Source of the DNA: Himantopus leucocephalus
Lineage: Eukaryota > Chordata > Aves > Charadriiformes > Recurvirostridae
DNA length: 64,000 bases
Reading direction: 5' to 3'
Assembly: GCA_003993805.1 (NCBI GenBank)
Contig: RSEF01000026.1
Span: 6,388,394-6,452,393 of the forward strand
Shown piece after piece: positions 1 to 11,198 of this stretch. A program made the position numbers and the translations under genes. The number at the start of each line of letters is the position of its first letter. Position 1 is the stretch's first letter. The notes under the pieces were generated by a model that saw only the letters and a program-made list of their open reading frames with translations, was not told the origin of the DNA and did no database searches.

Positions 1-271
1 GGCGCTATAAATGGCGCTTTTCATAGGAGCCAAGCACACTTTGAAATTATAATGAAAGAAAATATTGGCATGCAGCAATAGCTGGCTTTCTGAAAATTAC
101 TTTTACGGAGTAACAAAGGATCTCCACAGGTTGGACATGATGAATATGTTTCCTTTGAGAGTCCCTGAAAATTTACCTTATCAAGTTTGAGGCTCTACAA
201 AAGAGAAAAGGGAGGAATATTCTCTTCTGGAGCTTATAAACCAAACGTGTTCTTTTGTGTGTTTTGTCTAG

Positions 272-3204
272 CTGCCCGGGGAAGATGCTATTGAGGACAG
301 ACCTTCAGTACCGCACAGATTCACTTTTGGAAGATGCAAACAGAAACCAGCCAGAAAGAAACAGCTACAACCCCTGGGGGCTGCACTGTCACAGGCAGCA
401 CCTGAACCGCATGTCCTCCAAGCATAATGAGAACAAACTTCATCGTATCCTTTTTCCTCTCTCCCCTCTAGCCTAGTCTTGGCTACAAATACCAGCTCGT
501 AATCAATGTATGTTTTACTGCAGGGGGTATGCTTCCCTCCTCTGCCCAGTCCCTGGGAAAATACAGAATATACAGAATATAGTTGCTCTGTTATCTTCTC
601 CCACTGTTCAGTTGGACTCGATGATCGCTGTAGATCCCTTCCAAATGAAATATTCTATTCTATTCTATTCTGTTCTATTCTTCTGTTCTATTCTATTCTG
701 TTCTGTTCTGTGCTATGCTATTCTATTCTATTCTATTCTATTCTATGCTGTTCTGTTCTGTTCTTCTGTTCTATTTTATTCTATTCTGCTATTCAGTTCG
801 ATTCGCTTTGGTTCTGTTCTGTTCTATTCTACTCTACTCTACTCTACTCTACTCTACTCCTCTATTCTAAAAAGCCCAAAACCAAACCCCACTTCCCGTA
901 AGGGGTATTCAGCGTAAGTCAAGGATCCCCTTGGCATACATTTAAAAATACAACTACAGAGGAATTAGCAGCTGCCTCGCCTTTTATTTTCCTATTACAC
1001 TTCATTACTCACCAGTCATGTGAGTAATAGAGTTTAACAACTTCCCCCACACCCACAGCACCGAGGCGAGGTGTCGGATTGACAGCCCAGGGCTATCGTG
1101 TCACTAGAGAATGGAGCTGTTGGTGCTTTAATTGGTAGGACTGTACTACAGTAAATTAAATAAAATTGGCAGCAAGGGGGCTATAGCAATGACACGTTGG
1201 TAAAATTGGCTCAGAATGTCTCATTACAGTTGTGAGCCATTATGGAGAGCGTCAGCAGTTGCTCTGATTTAAGACCTCTTTCAATTAGAATTTGAAAGTA
1301 TTGGGTTTCCCTTAACTCATGTTCAGAGTTTCTATTGCTTGAGAACGTGGTGTCAAAATACAACTACCCCTGCATCCTGGACTTAAAGATGGGAACCCGG
1401 CAGCATGGCGATGATGCCTCGGAGGAGAAGAAAGCCCGGCACATCAAGAAGTGTGAACAAAGCACCTCAGCCTCTCTGGGCGTTCGCATCTGTGGGATGC
1501 AGGTAAGACAGAGCCTCCCTCCTTTTGCTGTTTGCCCGACACACGGCTTGAAACCAAGCTGCAAATCTAAAGGGACTCTTTGTTGGTGTAAATTGAAGCG
1601 GTTTTATTCTCGTCTCCCACCACATACAGGCTGTAAGAACTGGCCACTCGGCTGTGTGTCCCGTCCTCAAACAGGAGAGGATGCTTACGGAAGAGTATAG
1701 GATATGGCACGTATAGGGTAACCCTTGTCCATATCCCCTCTTCGGCTTCGGGAGATTTGGCCGCTCTCACAAGCGGTGGCTGCATAAGCACCACCCCGCA
1801 CCACTGCCACCAGTATGAGCAGCTGGAACCAGTTCACCCCAGCTGAGAATCTACCCGTACATGAACACAGATTCCCCTCTCATGCTCCCCCTGGCTGCTG
1901 CACAAAAGAGAAAAACAAAAAAGCATCCCTTGCCCCGCTCGTGCCTTTGCAGAGCTGGCTCAGCCTGTCGCCGCAAGAGCGAGGGGTTTGTTTTGAGCTA
2001 AATATTATGGTTCCTCCTGCTCAAAATCGCCGCCCTTCCTCCTAGAACCCACACATTGGTTTCACTCACACTTCTCAAGCAGGTTTCAAAACGTTATTCT
2101 GCTGTGCCTGAAGGATAATTATGACAATGATGATTATAAAGCACATATACAGCAGCGTAAACGGTGTCAAAACCTGTGTCCCCTTCTGGTCTCTGACATC
2201 CTTCCGTTGAGCAGATTGTCCTTTAAATTACAACTGGCGTGCGAGCTAATTCTAAATTCACTCCCTCATTTCTTAGTCAGTGTTACATACAAATTTCTGT
2301 CTACGTCTTTTCTCTCTGTGTTTAAGAAAGCAAGTTTATTGCTACATTTCCTATTGCGAGAAGGTACAAAGCTGGGGTATTCCTGTGCCGCTGCAAACTC
2401 CAACCATAGCCAGAGGGAAAATGCTGTAAATCACTAGTGACACGGCTATGACTTACAGCTATTTGGGTTTCACAAAGGGGTAATTTATAGCAGTACAACA
2501 AGAATCTGCACTAGTGGTTTAAATTGAATAGTTTAAATCTCCAGAAAAGGCAGGAGGTGGGATTCAGTGAGAAGCCTGCAGTGCATTGTCAGCATTGCTA
2601 GATATCGCCAGGCTGCGGAGGATCTGTGTCCCAGTCCTCAGCTTGGCTCTGAACTTTTGAGTTTAGGGCAAAATCTAGAGCTTTGGGGGAAAACCGAACA
2701 ACTGAACCTGGATTGTTTCTTTCTTTCCTCCAGGTTTACCAAGCGGACACTGGCCACTTTCTCTGCAAAGATAAGTATTATGGCAGGAAACTCTCACCGG
2801 AGGGATTCAAGCAAACCTTGCGCCAGTTCCTGTGCAACGGTAACCACCTGCGAACGGATCTCCTGGAGCCCATCATCCTGCGGCTGAAAGCTCTGCTCTC
2901 CGTCATTAGGAAGCAAAGCTCTTACAGGTTCTACTCCAGCTCACTTCTCATCATTTATGATGGACAGGAGCACAAGGAGAACACGGCACCCTTGGATAAT
3001 CACCTTCACTTCCAAAAAACAAACTGCACCGTGTCAAACGGCACCAATCACTCCAGAGTTGACGTCCGCATGATAGACTTTGCCCACACCACTTTCAAAG
3101 GCTCCAAATGCAATCACACCACTTACGACGGGCCAGACCACGGCTATATTTTTGGCCTGGAGAATCTCATCAAAATCCTTCAGAATATCTCAGAAGGAAA
3201 ATGA
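272..3204 (+). CDS. IP6K3: Inositol hexakisphosphate kinase 3, C-terminal three coding exons (5' part lies outside the window)
   Basis: IP6K3 phosphorylates InsP6 to the pyrophosphate InsP7 (5-PP-InsP5) in cytosol and nucleus; the mammalian gene is muscle-enriched. Three exons are joined in frame: 272-444 (acceptor TAG at 269-271, donor GT at 445), 1327-1502 (donor GTAAGA at 1503) and 2734-3204 (TGA at 3202-3204). They encode the last 272 residues; human IP6K3 has about 410, so roughly the first 135 are upstream. Exon 2 carries the inositol-polyphosphate kinase signature PxxxDxKxG as PCILDLKMG, followed by [17 protein letters not shown]. Exon 3 has the [11 protein letters not shown] motif, the catalytic MIDFAHT motif and the C-terminal [12 protein letters not shown] stretch. 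NPWGLHCH in exon 1, LLLENVV and the short EGK tail resemble IP6K3 more than IP6K1 or IP6K2. The neighbouring UQCC2 and ITPR3 agree with the mammalian IP6K3 locus. The first exon boundary is a splice-site inference; the other joins are secure. Confidence 0.95.
610..655 (+). mobile_element. CR1 LINE 3'-end fragment
   Basis: The string GTTGGACTCGATGATCGC followed by TGTAGATCCCTTCCAA matches the well-known 3' end of avian CR1 (GTTGGACTCGATGATCTTAGAGGTC-type sequence). It is immediately followed by ATTCTATTCT units, just as CR1 ends in a short ATTCTATG-type tandem repeat. Only the extreme 3' tail is present, as in most 5'-truncated CR1 copies. It lies in the IP6K3 intron between the exons at 272-444 and 1327-1502. 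Family assignment is from memory of the consensus. Confidence 0.8.
650..868 (+). repeat. (TTCTA)n / (TTCTG)n pentanucleotide microsatellite
   Basis: About 220 bp of near-pure pyrimidine-rich pentamers: TTCTA and TTCTG units, with interruptions such as TTCTTCTG, then CTCTA/ACTCT units from 829 on. It continues directly from the CR1 tail and is intronic in IP6K3. The apparent open frames through it are repeat artefacts. Confidence 0.95.
869..1326. other. IP6K3 intron, no feature recognised
   Basis: This is the remainder of the first intron in the window, ending at the acceptor AG at 1325-1326. It is AT-rich and low in CpG. No exon, repeat or RNA gene is recognisable. Confidence 0.6.
1503..2733. 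other. IP6K3 last intron
   Basis: The intron runs from donor GTAAGA at 1503 to acceptor CAG at 2731-2733, with a pyrimidine tract before the acceptor. The short open frames here show no family resemblance. No repeat was recognised. Confidence 0.75.
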
Positions 3205-4300
3205 CAAATTCTCTGAAATAGCCTGGATTTACTAGTGACCGATAGCCCTGAAAAGTACCGCACCGGGTCAGTTGTACGGGACCCTCACAGCTGCTGGATG
3301 CCACGTGCACGGTTTGGAATGAGAGCACGGACAGCTTGCTAGGAAAGTGCGAAAAAAATGCTACATGCCATTACTGAACTCAAGCGTAAAAAGCAGAGAG
3401 CTGAAAGAATCTGCTCTGTCCCCAATCAATCACAAGATTTATTTTCCTTTCTTGTTTTACCGCTGTCCTTGATTTATTTGTGAGCCAAAAGAAAGCATTA
3501 CTTGAAAGAGTCTTAATGATAAAATAGGACCTGCTCACCTCTACGCTCACGAAGCCACACGGGCTAAGGAGATACTGTGCATTTGAGTGAGACTATTAAA
3601 ACGAGCTGGCAGGTTGGAACAGATTGCAGCATTACTTTCAGCTCATGCTCAATGCTACGGGCTGGAGGCAGAGACACACCAGCGGGAGAGAAAAACGCGC
3701 GCCCTGACATTCACGCTCTCCACCTGCCCAGCGCTGCGGGATGGTCGGGTGTTCTGCGTGCAGCGCGGATGTTGAAACACAGCCGGACAAGATGCTGCAG
3801 AGGTTCTGCGCTGCTTAAGGTGTAAAAGCAGGGGGACCTCAGACCAAGAACTCCACCTTGCAAATGTTTAATATCCCTGCGGGATTATAAGTTTCAGAAA
3901 CTTTCTAAGCAAGGGGCTCCGTAGGGGCTGGAAGAAAAGGAATGCAATGATTCTGTCAGATACCAATCACAAAAAACATTCACATCAAGGGATTTTTGCT
4001 TAAAAAAAAGAAAAAAAAGTAAAAAAAAAAAGTGTGAGATTGAGTCAGGGACTAGACATTAAAGGTCACCTAGAAATTCTTTGATACAAATATTGTGTGT
4101 GTGTTTGAAACAGACAAGAACAGAAGACTCAAAATGTTTACAGCTTTTGTGGACAGATTTTATTATTACGGAACAAACATAATTCTTTCCTGCATGGTGT
4201 GGGAAACCTGAAAGAGAAGTCCTTATACAAGGAACAGAGATAGAGAACCCCATTACTGGGGAGTGGGGATACGAATAAAATTGTTTAACTAACTCTCACC
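3205..4300 (+). other. IP6K3: IP6K3 3' untranslated region
   Basis: The stretch after the IP6K3 stop codon has no coding exon. It contains an A-rich run at 4001-4031 and one canonical AATAAA at 4274-4279, the first clear polyadenylation hexamer downstream of the stop. Cleavage would be expected near 4290-4300. An ATTAAA variant near 3594 could give a shorter transcript. The end is inferred, because no transcript evidence is available. Confidence 0.6.
4274..4279 (+). promoter_or_regulatory. Candidate polyadenylation signal AATAAA for IP6K3
   Basis: A canonical AATAAA hexamer about 1.07 kb after the IP6K3 stop codon, on the sense strand and ahead of any UQCC2 sequence. Confidence 0.55.
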
Positions 4301-5279
4301 TGTTGTCCATCTCTTTTTCACTTCCAGAGCATCCTTAAATTACATTACCTTTTGTTTAGGGCTGCATGTTTTGAAAAAAACCCCATTATTTCCACAGGTT
4401 TAAGCACCAGATCTCAAGGGAGACCCCTTCACTTGTATTTTACTGCGTACAGCTGGTGAATTGCTACAATTTATAGCTGGAAAATTTAAGTCGTCTGGCC
4501 CAGCTGCATATTTTACTTGGCCTAAAGTCCATCTGGGAAGACCTCATTATTTACTGAATATCGTTCACAGCGTTGAGTATTTGCTGCCCACAAACTCAGA
4601 CGACTATAAAAAAAGCCGCAAACACTCTGCTTCAGTAGTGAAAGGATTGAGTCATCAATTGTCTTGGCTGACACGCATGCAGCACGGTCTCACGATCACT
4701 GCTAATTGTGGCTGTCACCAGCTCTGCTGATGGGCTTTATACAAACCCACCTCAGCGCCTGCATCCCTACTGGCCGGGATGGCAGCTCTGAAAGCGGGGA
4801 AGGGTGAAGGGTCTAAGCATGACACCAGCAGCCAGAGCCCCTCCTCAGCAGAGCAAAACACCCCTTTTGGCTGCAGGCCTCACCTGCCACTGCTCCTGGG
4901 AAGAAAACAGCAACCTGTTGCTTGAATAGTGACAGCAGGCATCCCGCTCCCTCCCTTTTCACCCCTAATTATAAAGTATTTAACCACTTGCCTGCCGAGA
5001 TGAGGAGCTCTGAGCCAGCCTACAACCTTATGTACTCCGTGTGGAGACGGGGGAAAACCAGACAAGACTTTCTAGGTTTCAGAACGGCCAGGAGCCAAGC
5101 ATTAAGGCAGCTATTACATGCCGCGCTGCTGGCTGCCTGGCCCGGGGATCAGCAGCACCGCAGGAGCAAGATCCCTTTGCCAGCCGCACAAAGCAGGCGG
5201 CTTGGCTGCCTAGGCAGCAATCAGGCGAAGGCATGGGCAACGCCAGGCTGCTCATCAGCCGCCTTTCAAAAACACGGGG
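4301..5279. other. Spacer between IP6K3 and UQCC2
   Basis: No coding exon or repeat is recognisable in this spacer. Base composition changes from AT-rich (up to about 4740) to strongly GC-rich near 5280, where the UQCC2 CpG island begins. A 235-codon frame from 4922 to 5629 is an open frame through GC-rich sequence without protein similarity. Confidence 0.6.
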
Positions 5280-5586
5280 CCGCCCGTGAGCCCGCCGGGG
5301 CGGCCCCCGCAGCGCTGACGGAGAGCAGCTTTGCCCCCCGAGGCCTCGACCCCGGCCTGGGCCTGCGCGGCCTGAGGGCCTGGCCCGGCAGTTCTCCCCG
5401 CCCTCACCGAAAGCACCGCCGGGAACGGGGGGAAGGACGGATGGGGCAGCCTCTTGGGACACCCCCTCAGCCCTCCTTTGCGGTGCTGCCCCCCGTGGGG
5501 GGGGGCAGCGCTGAGGGGCAGCACCGGTTCCCCCCCGCCCCCGGCGCCGCCATCACCCTCCCTCCGGGGCCCGCCCGCCGCCGCGC

Positions 5587-5598
5587 CGCGCATGCGCA
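5587..5598. promoter_or_regulatory. NRF1 binding site, perfect consensus
   Basis: CGCGCATGCGCA fits the nuclear respiratory factor 1 consensus YGCGCAYGCGCR at all twelve positions. NRF1 drives many nuclear genes for mitochondrial respiration, which suits UQCC2. It lies 71 bp upstream of the start codon. Occupancy is inferred, not shown. Confidence 0.75.
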
Positions 5599-5629
5599 GC
5601 CCCCGCCTGACCCCTCTCGCCCGCCGTAG

Positions 5630-5639
5630 GTCACGTGAC
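5630..5639. promoter_or_regulatory. GTCACGTGAC palindrome (E-box / CLEAR-type)
   Basis: A perfect 10-bp palindrome containing CACGTG. It equals the published CLEAR core bound by MiT/TFE factors and also fits USF1/2. It sits 30 bp before the UQCC2 ATG. Confidence 0.65.
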
Positions 5640-5668
5640 CCCGCCCATGGCCGGCGCCGCCGGCAGCG

Positions 5669-8600
5669 ATGGCGGCCACCAGGTACCGGCGGTTCCTGAA
5701 GCTCTGCGAGGAGTGGCCGGTGGAGGAGACCAAGCGGCAGCGGGACTTGGGCGTCTTCCTGCGGCAGCGGGTGGCGCAGGCCTTCCGCGAAGGGGAGAAC
5801 ACGCANNNNNNNNNNNNNNNNNNNNNNNNNNNNNNNNCGCCGCGGCGGCCTGCGAGGGGTGGGGGGGGCGGCGAGGCGGGGCCGGGGCCGCGCAGGCGCC
5901 TCATCCCTCCCGGCGGTTTAACGGTCGGTCTGAGGAGGCTGCGGCGGTTTTTGGGCGCGAGCCTCGGGAGTTTGGTGCTAACACGGGGTTTTTTTTTGGG
6001 GGGAGCTCTCGCGGTTACAGTTGAGGGGGGGGGTTGTGCCTGCGGGGCCCCGCTGGGAAACGGGCCTCCCTCGGGTCTCCTCAGGACAGGCCTCTAAAAC
6101 ACAGGCCCCAGCAGCCGCCCAGCGTGTTCCTCACACAGGACAAGCTGCCCTGTGTGTCGAATCCTTCCACCGTTTACCCCGTCTGCTTTGGGGAGCCCCA
6201 TCCCCGTGGTTGTGGAAGTGGGATACAAAGCATAGTGAATTCGCGCTGGAATGGGGCTGATCAGTGCGTTTGGCTTACCGCGGTGGCAGGGGGGTGGTGC
6301 GATGCAGTGTGGAGTGCACAGTGAAACGCACTGTTAGGGTACAGCGGTTATGAGATGGGATTCCAGCTGCAGTTGTAATTGTGTTGGAGTTTAGGCTTTG
6401 GTGCTGAAATAAATTAGAAAACCTAATGCTTGACTTGGGCTGCAGATCTTTACAGGCGTGGAGGTGGTGCTGTGGAATGTAAATGTGCCCTTTCTTAGCA
6501 TAAAAACGTTGTTCCAGATATGCGTTTTCTACTTCAAGGGGCCATTACAGGCACCTAACTCTACATTGGTCACCAGAATAGTCTGCAGCAGACATTTTGG
6601 AAAGCGCTTATTGCTTTTTCATATGCTCAAGATAGCTGAATTTGCTGCACCAATTGGCTACAAGATCCCAAAGCTGCCACTCATCCTGAGAATTTAAATT
6701 GATGCCTGCAGCACTGATGTCAATTTGTATGTATAAAGGTTTAATACAGCAAAGGGAAATGTACTGGCAGACAGCAGGAGGAATGTCTGAGAAAAGAGCT
6801 AGCACCGTAAAGGATACTTTATCAGTCTAATGTCTGCTTTATTCACATGGAATAAGATTTGCTGATTTTACGGGGGGGAGGGATACTGTTTCTTCTACCC
6901 ATTTAATAGATATTTCTGCTGTCATTACTAAAACATTAGCAGGGTCATTTGAAATGTGACTGCAGGATACGTTAAGCAGTCGATCTCCTGCAGTGTGATG
7001 GTGCATACTCTTGACAGTCTCTCCGTCCCTAGATGCTCTCTCCTGCAGCAGCCATTACCTACTGAATGAGGAGAGCTTTTCCTTCATTTTTCTAGTTTGC
7101 GCAGAGGAGGCATTACCAGCCTTGTGCTGAACCTGTGCCAATGTCCCAAGGACGCATGAGCCCTGTCATTTTATCCTGCCATGTTTCTGTTGATACTATT
7201 CTTATTCATGCATCCGTTTTAATCATTTATGTTTGATGTCATCGAGCAGCAATGCAGAGTTCTGGTCGAGTTGGCCCCCATTGTAAAACAGAAAAACAAG
7301 ATGACATGCCAGCCACACTGCTAAATAGATGCCTCTGCGAGGCAGATGCACCTGTCCGAGGCACCTAGCAGAGGTTTAGGTATTAGCAAAATCTTTCCAA
7401 CTTACTTGACCAAAATAGAAACCCATTTACCCTTCACAAGCTGTTCAGTGTCTTTCATGCTGCTTTTCCCTAACCAATTATAAACTATTTTTAGCCCGAA
7501 CCGGGATTTTCTAAATTCCACCCTAGTACGTGATCCTATTTGATACTTTAAACAGGCAGCAAAACTGGCCTTTGAGCAAGAAGTGTTGCAGATTTCACAG
7601 CAGTGGCCAACAAACGTGAGAAGATGACTGTCCAGCAATGATCTCATTAACTGTGTATTCACAGTTGGTATGTCAAATCTTTTCGAGCAGTTTTTAAGGT
7701 CCGTTCTGGAAATCACATGCCTCGTTATTCTTGTAGGCCAAGCTGGTGCGAAGCAGAGGGGAAGGAAAATGATCTGTGTTCTGGAGCAGCATATTAGGGG
7801 TCACCAGTATCCTACATTGCACTGAGAAGTCACCTAAGCAGCTCCTTGACCGTCTTTTCACAAGCCTTGAAACAAAGTGGGTTTTGCTATGGAGGTTTAA
7901 ATTAAGACTTGTGTGATACTTTTATCCCTTTCCAGATCGCTGACCCTGAGACCTGTGACCGAATGTACGAGAGCTTAGTCAGAATCCACACCAATTACTA
8001 CAAAAACAAGGTGAGCTCTGGCATTAGCCATCATCCCTCGTTTAGGGGGTGAGTCACAACCTACTGCAGTTGGCTGCCTTGTCCCAGCAGGGTTTCTGGG
8101 AATGTCTAACAGACAAATGAGCGCTCAGGTGGATGCAGCACTTCCTGGTGCCTTTGGTCACTCCGGGAAAGCTGCAGACATCTTGGCCTCTGTGACATGT
8201 ATGAAGAACGCAGATGATAGTTTTTGGTATGGCTGAACAGAATTCTTAGAGCTTGACTGAAATTGAGCTCAGACTTTACCTTATGGTGACATTTTTACTT
8301 TTGTTAATGCACTACAAGTAACAGCTTTCTCTCTCTCTCCTCCCCTCACCTACGCACGTTTATGAAGTATCCACGCCTGAAAGACACAAGCTTCACTGGA
8401 GTGACAGTAGAAGATTGCAAGATGATACTAGCAACAGGTACTAATACTGTGCTTGATTTGAGAATAAGTCAGTGCAGGAGTTAAAGTACATTATAGTCTT
8501 TGTGGTGTTTACTGCAACATTTCTACTAAACACCTGTGACTAAAGGACAGAATGGGACTGCCATGCAAGTATATTAGGATGTTTATTAAGGAGTAAGTTC

Positions 8601-9243
8601 AGGAATAATTGAGGAGATCATCAGTAATCTATCAGGGTGAAAAATCAATTGCATTTTGCACTGGGCAGGAACAGCAGAGATGCAAGGGCTCTGTGAGATC
8701 AGATAGTAGGAGCTATGTGAAAGAAATGCATGTTTACTACGTCATTCAAAAAAAATTCTCAGCTTCTGTTTCACCGTGGTCAAATTCCTTTCAGTATTTC
8801 TCCTTTTGTATTAGACAGGGTACCATGATGCAGAAATACTCTCAGCCAGATCATTTATGAATTGCAATGTAGAAAGGTAGTGCAGTTTTGTTCTGCTCCA
8901 GTTCCTAACTTTGATTGCAGTGTGTAGAAACTGGATATTAGTTGTTAGTGATAAGGGACTCCCCACACAATTGATTGGAAAGGGAAACAAACTTGCCTCA
9001 GGCCCTGAAATAGAAATCATTAAGATGAACAGTCAAAAGAGGAATATATATATATATAAGGCAAAGCTTTTATAAGAGGGCTTTCATTCCTTTGCTTTTC
9101 TGCTTTGCTTCCTCTTTCCCCATCTCTCTCTCTCTTCTCCTTTTGCAGACATTCTGAAACAGATGGAAGACATGAAAAAAGGGACATGGAAAAAACTGCG
9201 AGAAAAGTTTTATGCCAAGAAACCTGAAGAGGACTCAAAGTGA
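5669..9243 (+). CDS. UQCC2: Ubiquinol-cytochrome c reductase complex assembly factor 2, four exons
   Basis: UQCC2 (MNF1) is a small mitochondrial protein that, with UQCC1, stabilises newly made cytochrome b during complex III assembly. Exons: 5669 to about 5806 (46 codons; the last base and donor fall in a gap), 7936-8010, 8368-8437 and 9149-9243 (TGA at 9241-9243). The joined frame predicts 125 residues; the human protein has 126. It begins [19 protein letters not shown] and continues [19 protein letters not shown], nearly identical to the mammalian start. Exon 2 gives [18 protein letters not shown], exon 3 [11 protein letters not shown], exon 4 [16 protein letters not shown]. The basic, helical N terminus serves for mitochondrial import. 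The ATG at 5669 has G at -3 and +4. Another ATG at 5647 is out of frame. Internal splice sites are canonical (GTGAGC at 8011, GTACTA at 8438, AG at 7934-7935, 8366-8367 and 9147-9148). Confidence 0.96.
5806..5837. other. Assembly gap of 32 N over the UQCC2 exon 1 donor
   Basis: The N run begins after ACGCA, where family alignment expects CAG followed by GT. It thus removes the last base of exon 1 and its splice donor. Flanks are extremely GC-rich. Confidence 0.98.
9044..9058. repeat. Short (TA)n repeat
   Basis: A short alternating TA run in UQCC2 intron 3, just before the pyrimidine tract of exon 4. Confidence 0.8.
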
Positions 9244-9335
9244 CAGGCTAACTCCCAGATTCTCCACTGTATATATTCCTAAAGCAAAGCACTGTATGTT
9301 GCCATGATGAATAAAACCATTTATTCCTCTTAGCA
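9244..9335 (+). other. UQCC2: UQCC2 3' UTR with AATAAA at 9310-9315
   Basis: The short 3' UTR has a canonical AATAAA 67 nt after the stop codon, so cleavage is expected at about 9325-9335. A T-rich stretch follows further downstream. Confidence 0.7.
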
Positions 9336-10384
9336 ACAGCACTTTTGTTCAGACCTACACCTTACACCCTTCATTTTTAGTGCCCCCTCTTTTTTCCCTG
9401 GAGATCTAGGACATAACACATCTGTGCTGAAACCATATTGGAGCAGTGTAGTGTAGAGGAAAGAACTTTGTGGTGTTAGACCAGATCCTTTGTGTTATGA
9501 AAAACGGAACAACCAGGAGATGCACAGAGCAAGTGGGTGCAACCATGTTTGTTAGTTTTAAATTTGCTTATGAAGATAATAGTGATGGTGTGACAATGTA
9601 GCTGTGCTTGTGTTTCTGTCTGTTAGCACTGGTAACAGTGAAATTGAGGGAGGGATGACTTTAATCGCCGCACTTGTTTTCCTTTTGAGAAGACACAGGA
9701 GGGGACGGAGGGTTACTGTTTACCATGGTGACAGTGGAGCAGTGTCAGAGTTTAACTGGGAGTTCAATCCAATGCTGCAGCGGCGTGTTGCTGGTTGAGC
9801 TAGCTATGTGCAGGTTTCCCTCAGTGGGAGGAGACAGTTCTGTATGGGTTGCTGCATATCTGAGGTATAAAGATAGATTTTAATGACATGTTGGTATATA
9901 GGGCCATAAACAAATTTTAAATGTGATTATTCCATTGCTGTGGCCTATTTTTATTCCTTTTTAAAGCTTTAATGCTTGCATCAGTGTCTATTCTTGGGAG
10001 GCAGAGGCACAGGACTGTAGTTGGCTGGGGAAGGATGAGTGTCTAGAACACAGCTATGCCAGGACGCTGCTTGGCTCCAGGCAGCACCAACAGCTGCTCC
10101 TTTTTATGTATTTGAACAGTGTTTTCCTGGCAAGTAGTGAAAGAATTTGAAACTTTGCAGCAGGCTCTAATCCAAAGCTTCAGAAAACAAGGCTGGTGTT
10201 CAAGGTAGTTCTTCATGGTAGCATTCTGCTTCAGCTTCAGACTGGAGCATCACACTGTATTTTAATGTTTAACAGCTGGAGCTGAGAACATGGGGTTATG
10301 GAGCACCTTGGGTCTTTAGATTGTTCTGTATTTCTATTTATAACAACCCCATTACATACCAGAGTGCACAGGAAGGGCTCTTTT
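9336..10384. other. Tail-to-tail spacer between UQCC2 and ITPR3
   Basis: About 1 kb separates the predicted 3' ends of the convergent UQCC2 and ITPR3 genes. No exon or repeat was recognised. A TTTATT near 9952 could serve as an alternative distal poly(A) signal for ITPR3 on the minus strand. Confidence 0.55.
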
Positions 10385-11198
10385 TTTCCCATGTTTAAGT
10401 TTTTATTATAACATGATTTTGTATTTAATTTAGTTAAGGCAATTTACACTTTAGTTCTTAAGTAACAACAATAACAAAAAAAAAAAAAGTAAAACATTAC
10501 ACCAGAGATGAAACTAAAACACAGGACACCCCTTCACAGTGAACTCCTGTAAACCTGCAGTCTCCTACTACTACTGCCCAGATATCCTTGGTCCACAGAA
10601 GGCAAAAGACTAGTTCGCACTAGTACAAGCTTGGATACTCATCCTCATCTGGTGAGTTAAATTAAACACATCCACCTCATTGAGTTTAGCTGCTCTTTAC
10701 TGCACCACGGTGATGAACAGAATTCTTTAAATGGAGAGGGATCAGCATGGAGCAGGTACAGCAAATACGATGGCTGGTTTGCAAGGATCCACATGTACTA
10801 GTGACACTCTTGGAATAAGTTAAATACTGCAGCCCTACAGCTAGTTACACTACACCTGAGGCCCTCAGAATGTAGTGCATGGAGATAAAGATACAACCCT
10901 CCACATTTGCAAAATAAAGAGTTATTGCAATGAGGAATAAAAGTCCTGTATAATTTATCTTCCTACAAGGGCATTAGAGTAACTTGTGGCTCCAGGTATC
11001 GTGAGGAATCCTGGCCGGTCCCTGGCTCCTGAATTGCTTACAAGCGCTCTAGGGAAAATGTTGACTGTGAAGGTCTTCCACGTGGTCTGTCTTTCTCTGA
11101 CAGCGACGTCCAGGCGTGGAACCCAGGAATAAGCAGCCTCATTAGCTGACACGTATGCGTAGTCCCTCAGTGAGTGAAGCCGATGCCTCTTCTCCGTC
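10385..11198 (-). other. ITPR3: ITPR3 3' untranslated region
   Basis: This sequence follows the ITPR3 stop codon (TAG at 11199-11201, minus strand). A minus-strand AATAAA lies at 10402-10407, giving a 3' UTR of about 0.8 kb. A poly(A)/poly(T) run at about 10477-10489 is internal. The end is inferred from the hexamer alone. Confidence 0.6.

Larger units (their letters stand above)
5280..6100. promoter_or_regulatory. CpG-island promoter of UQCC2
   Basis: Very GC- and CpG-rich sequence surrounds the UQCC2 start codon, typical of a TATA-less housekeeping promoter. Two strong motifs lie 31-82 bp before the ATG: an NRF1-type palindrome at 5587-5598 and GTCACGTGAC at 5630-5639. The sequence at the start codon, GCGATGGCGGCC, overlaps a YY1-like ATGGC core. 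The transcription start is not known. The island extents are judged by eye. Confidence 0.75.

Noticed and set aside
506..917. Two overlapping plus-strand frames of 131 and 135 codons rich in Ser, Phe, Leu and Tyr
   Set aside because: They are translations of the TTCTA/TTCTG microsatellite and the adjoining CR1 tail, so no gene is implied.
4922..5629. 235-codon open frame upstream of UQCC2
   Set aside because: It has low-complexity Pro/Arg/Ala content in the CpG island, no family motif, and its end overlaps the UQCC2 promoter motifs.
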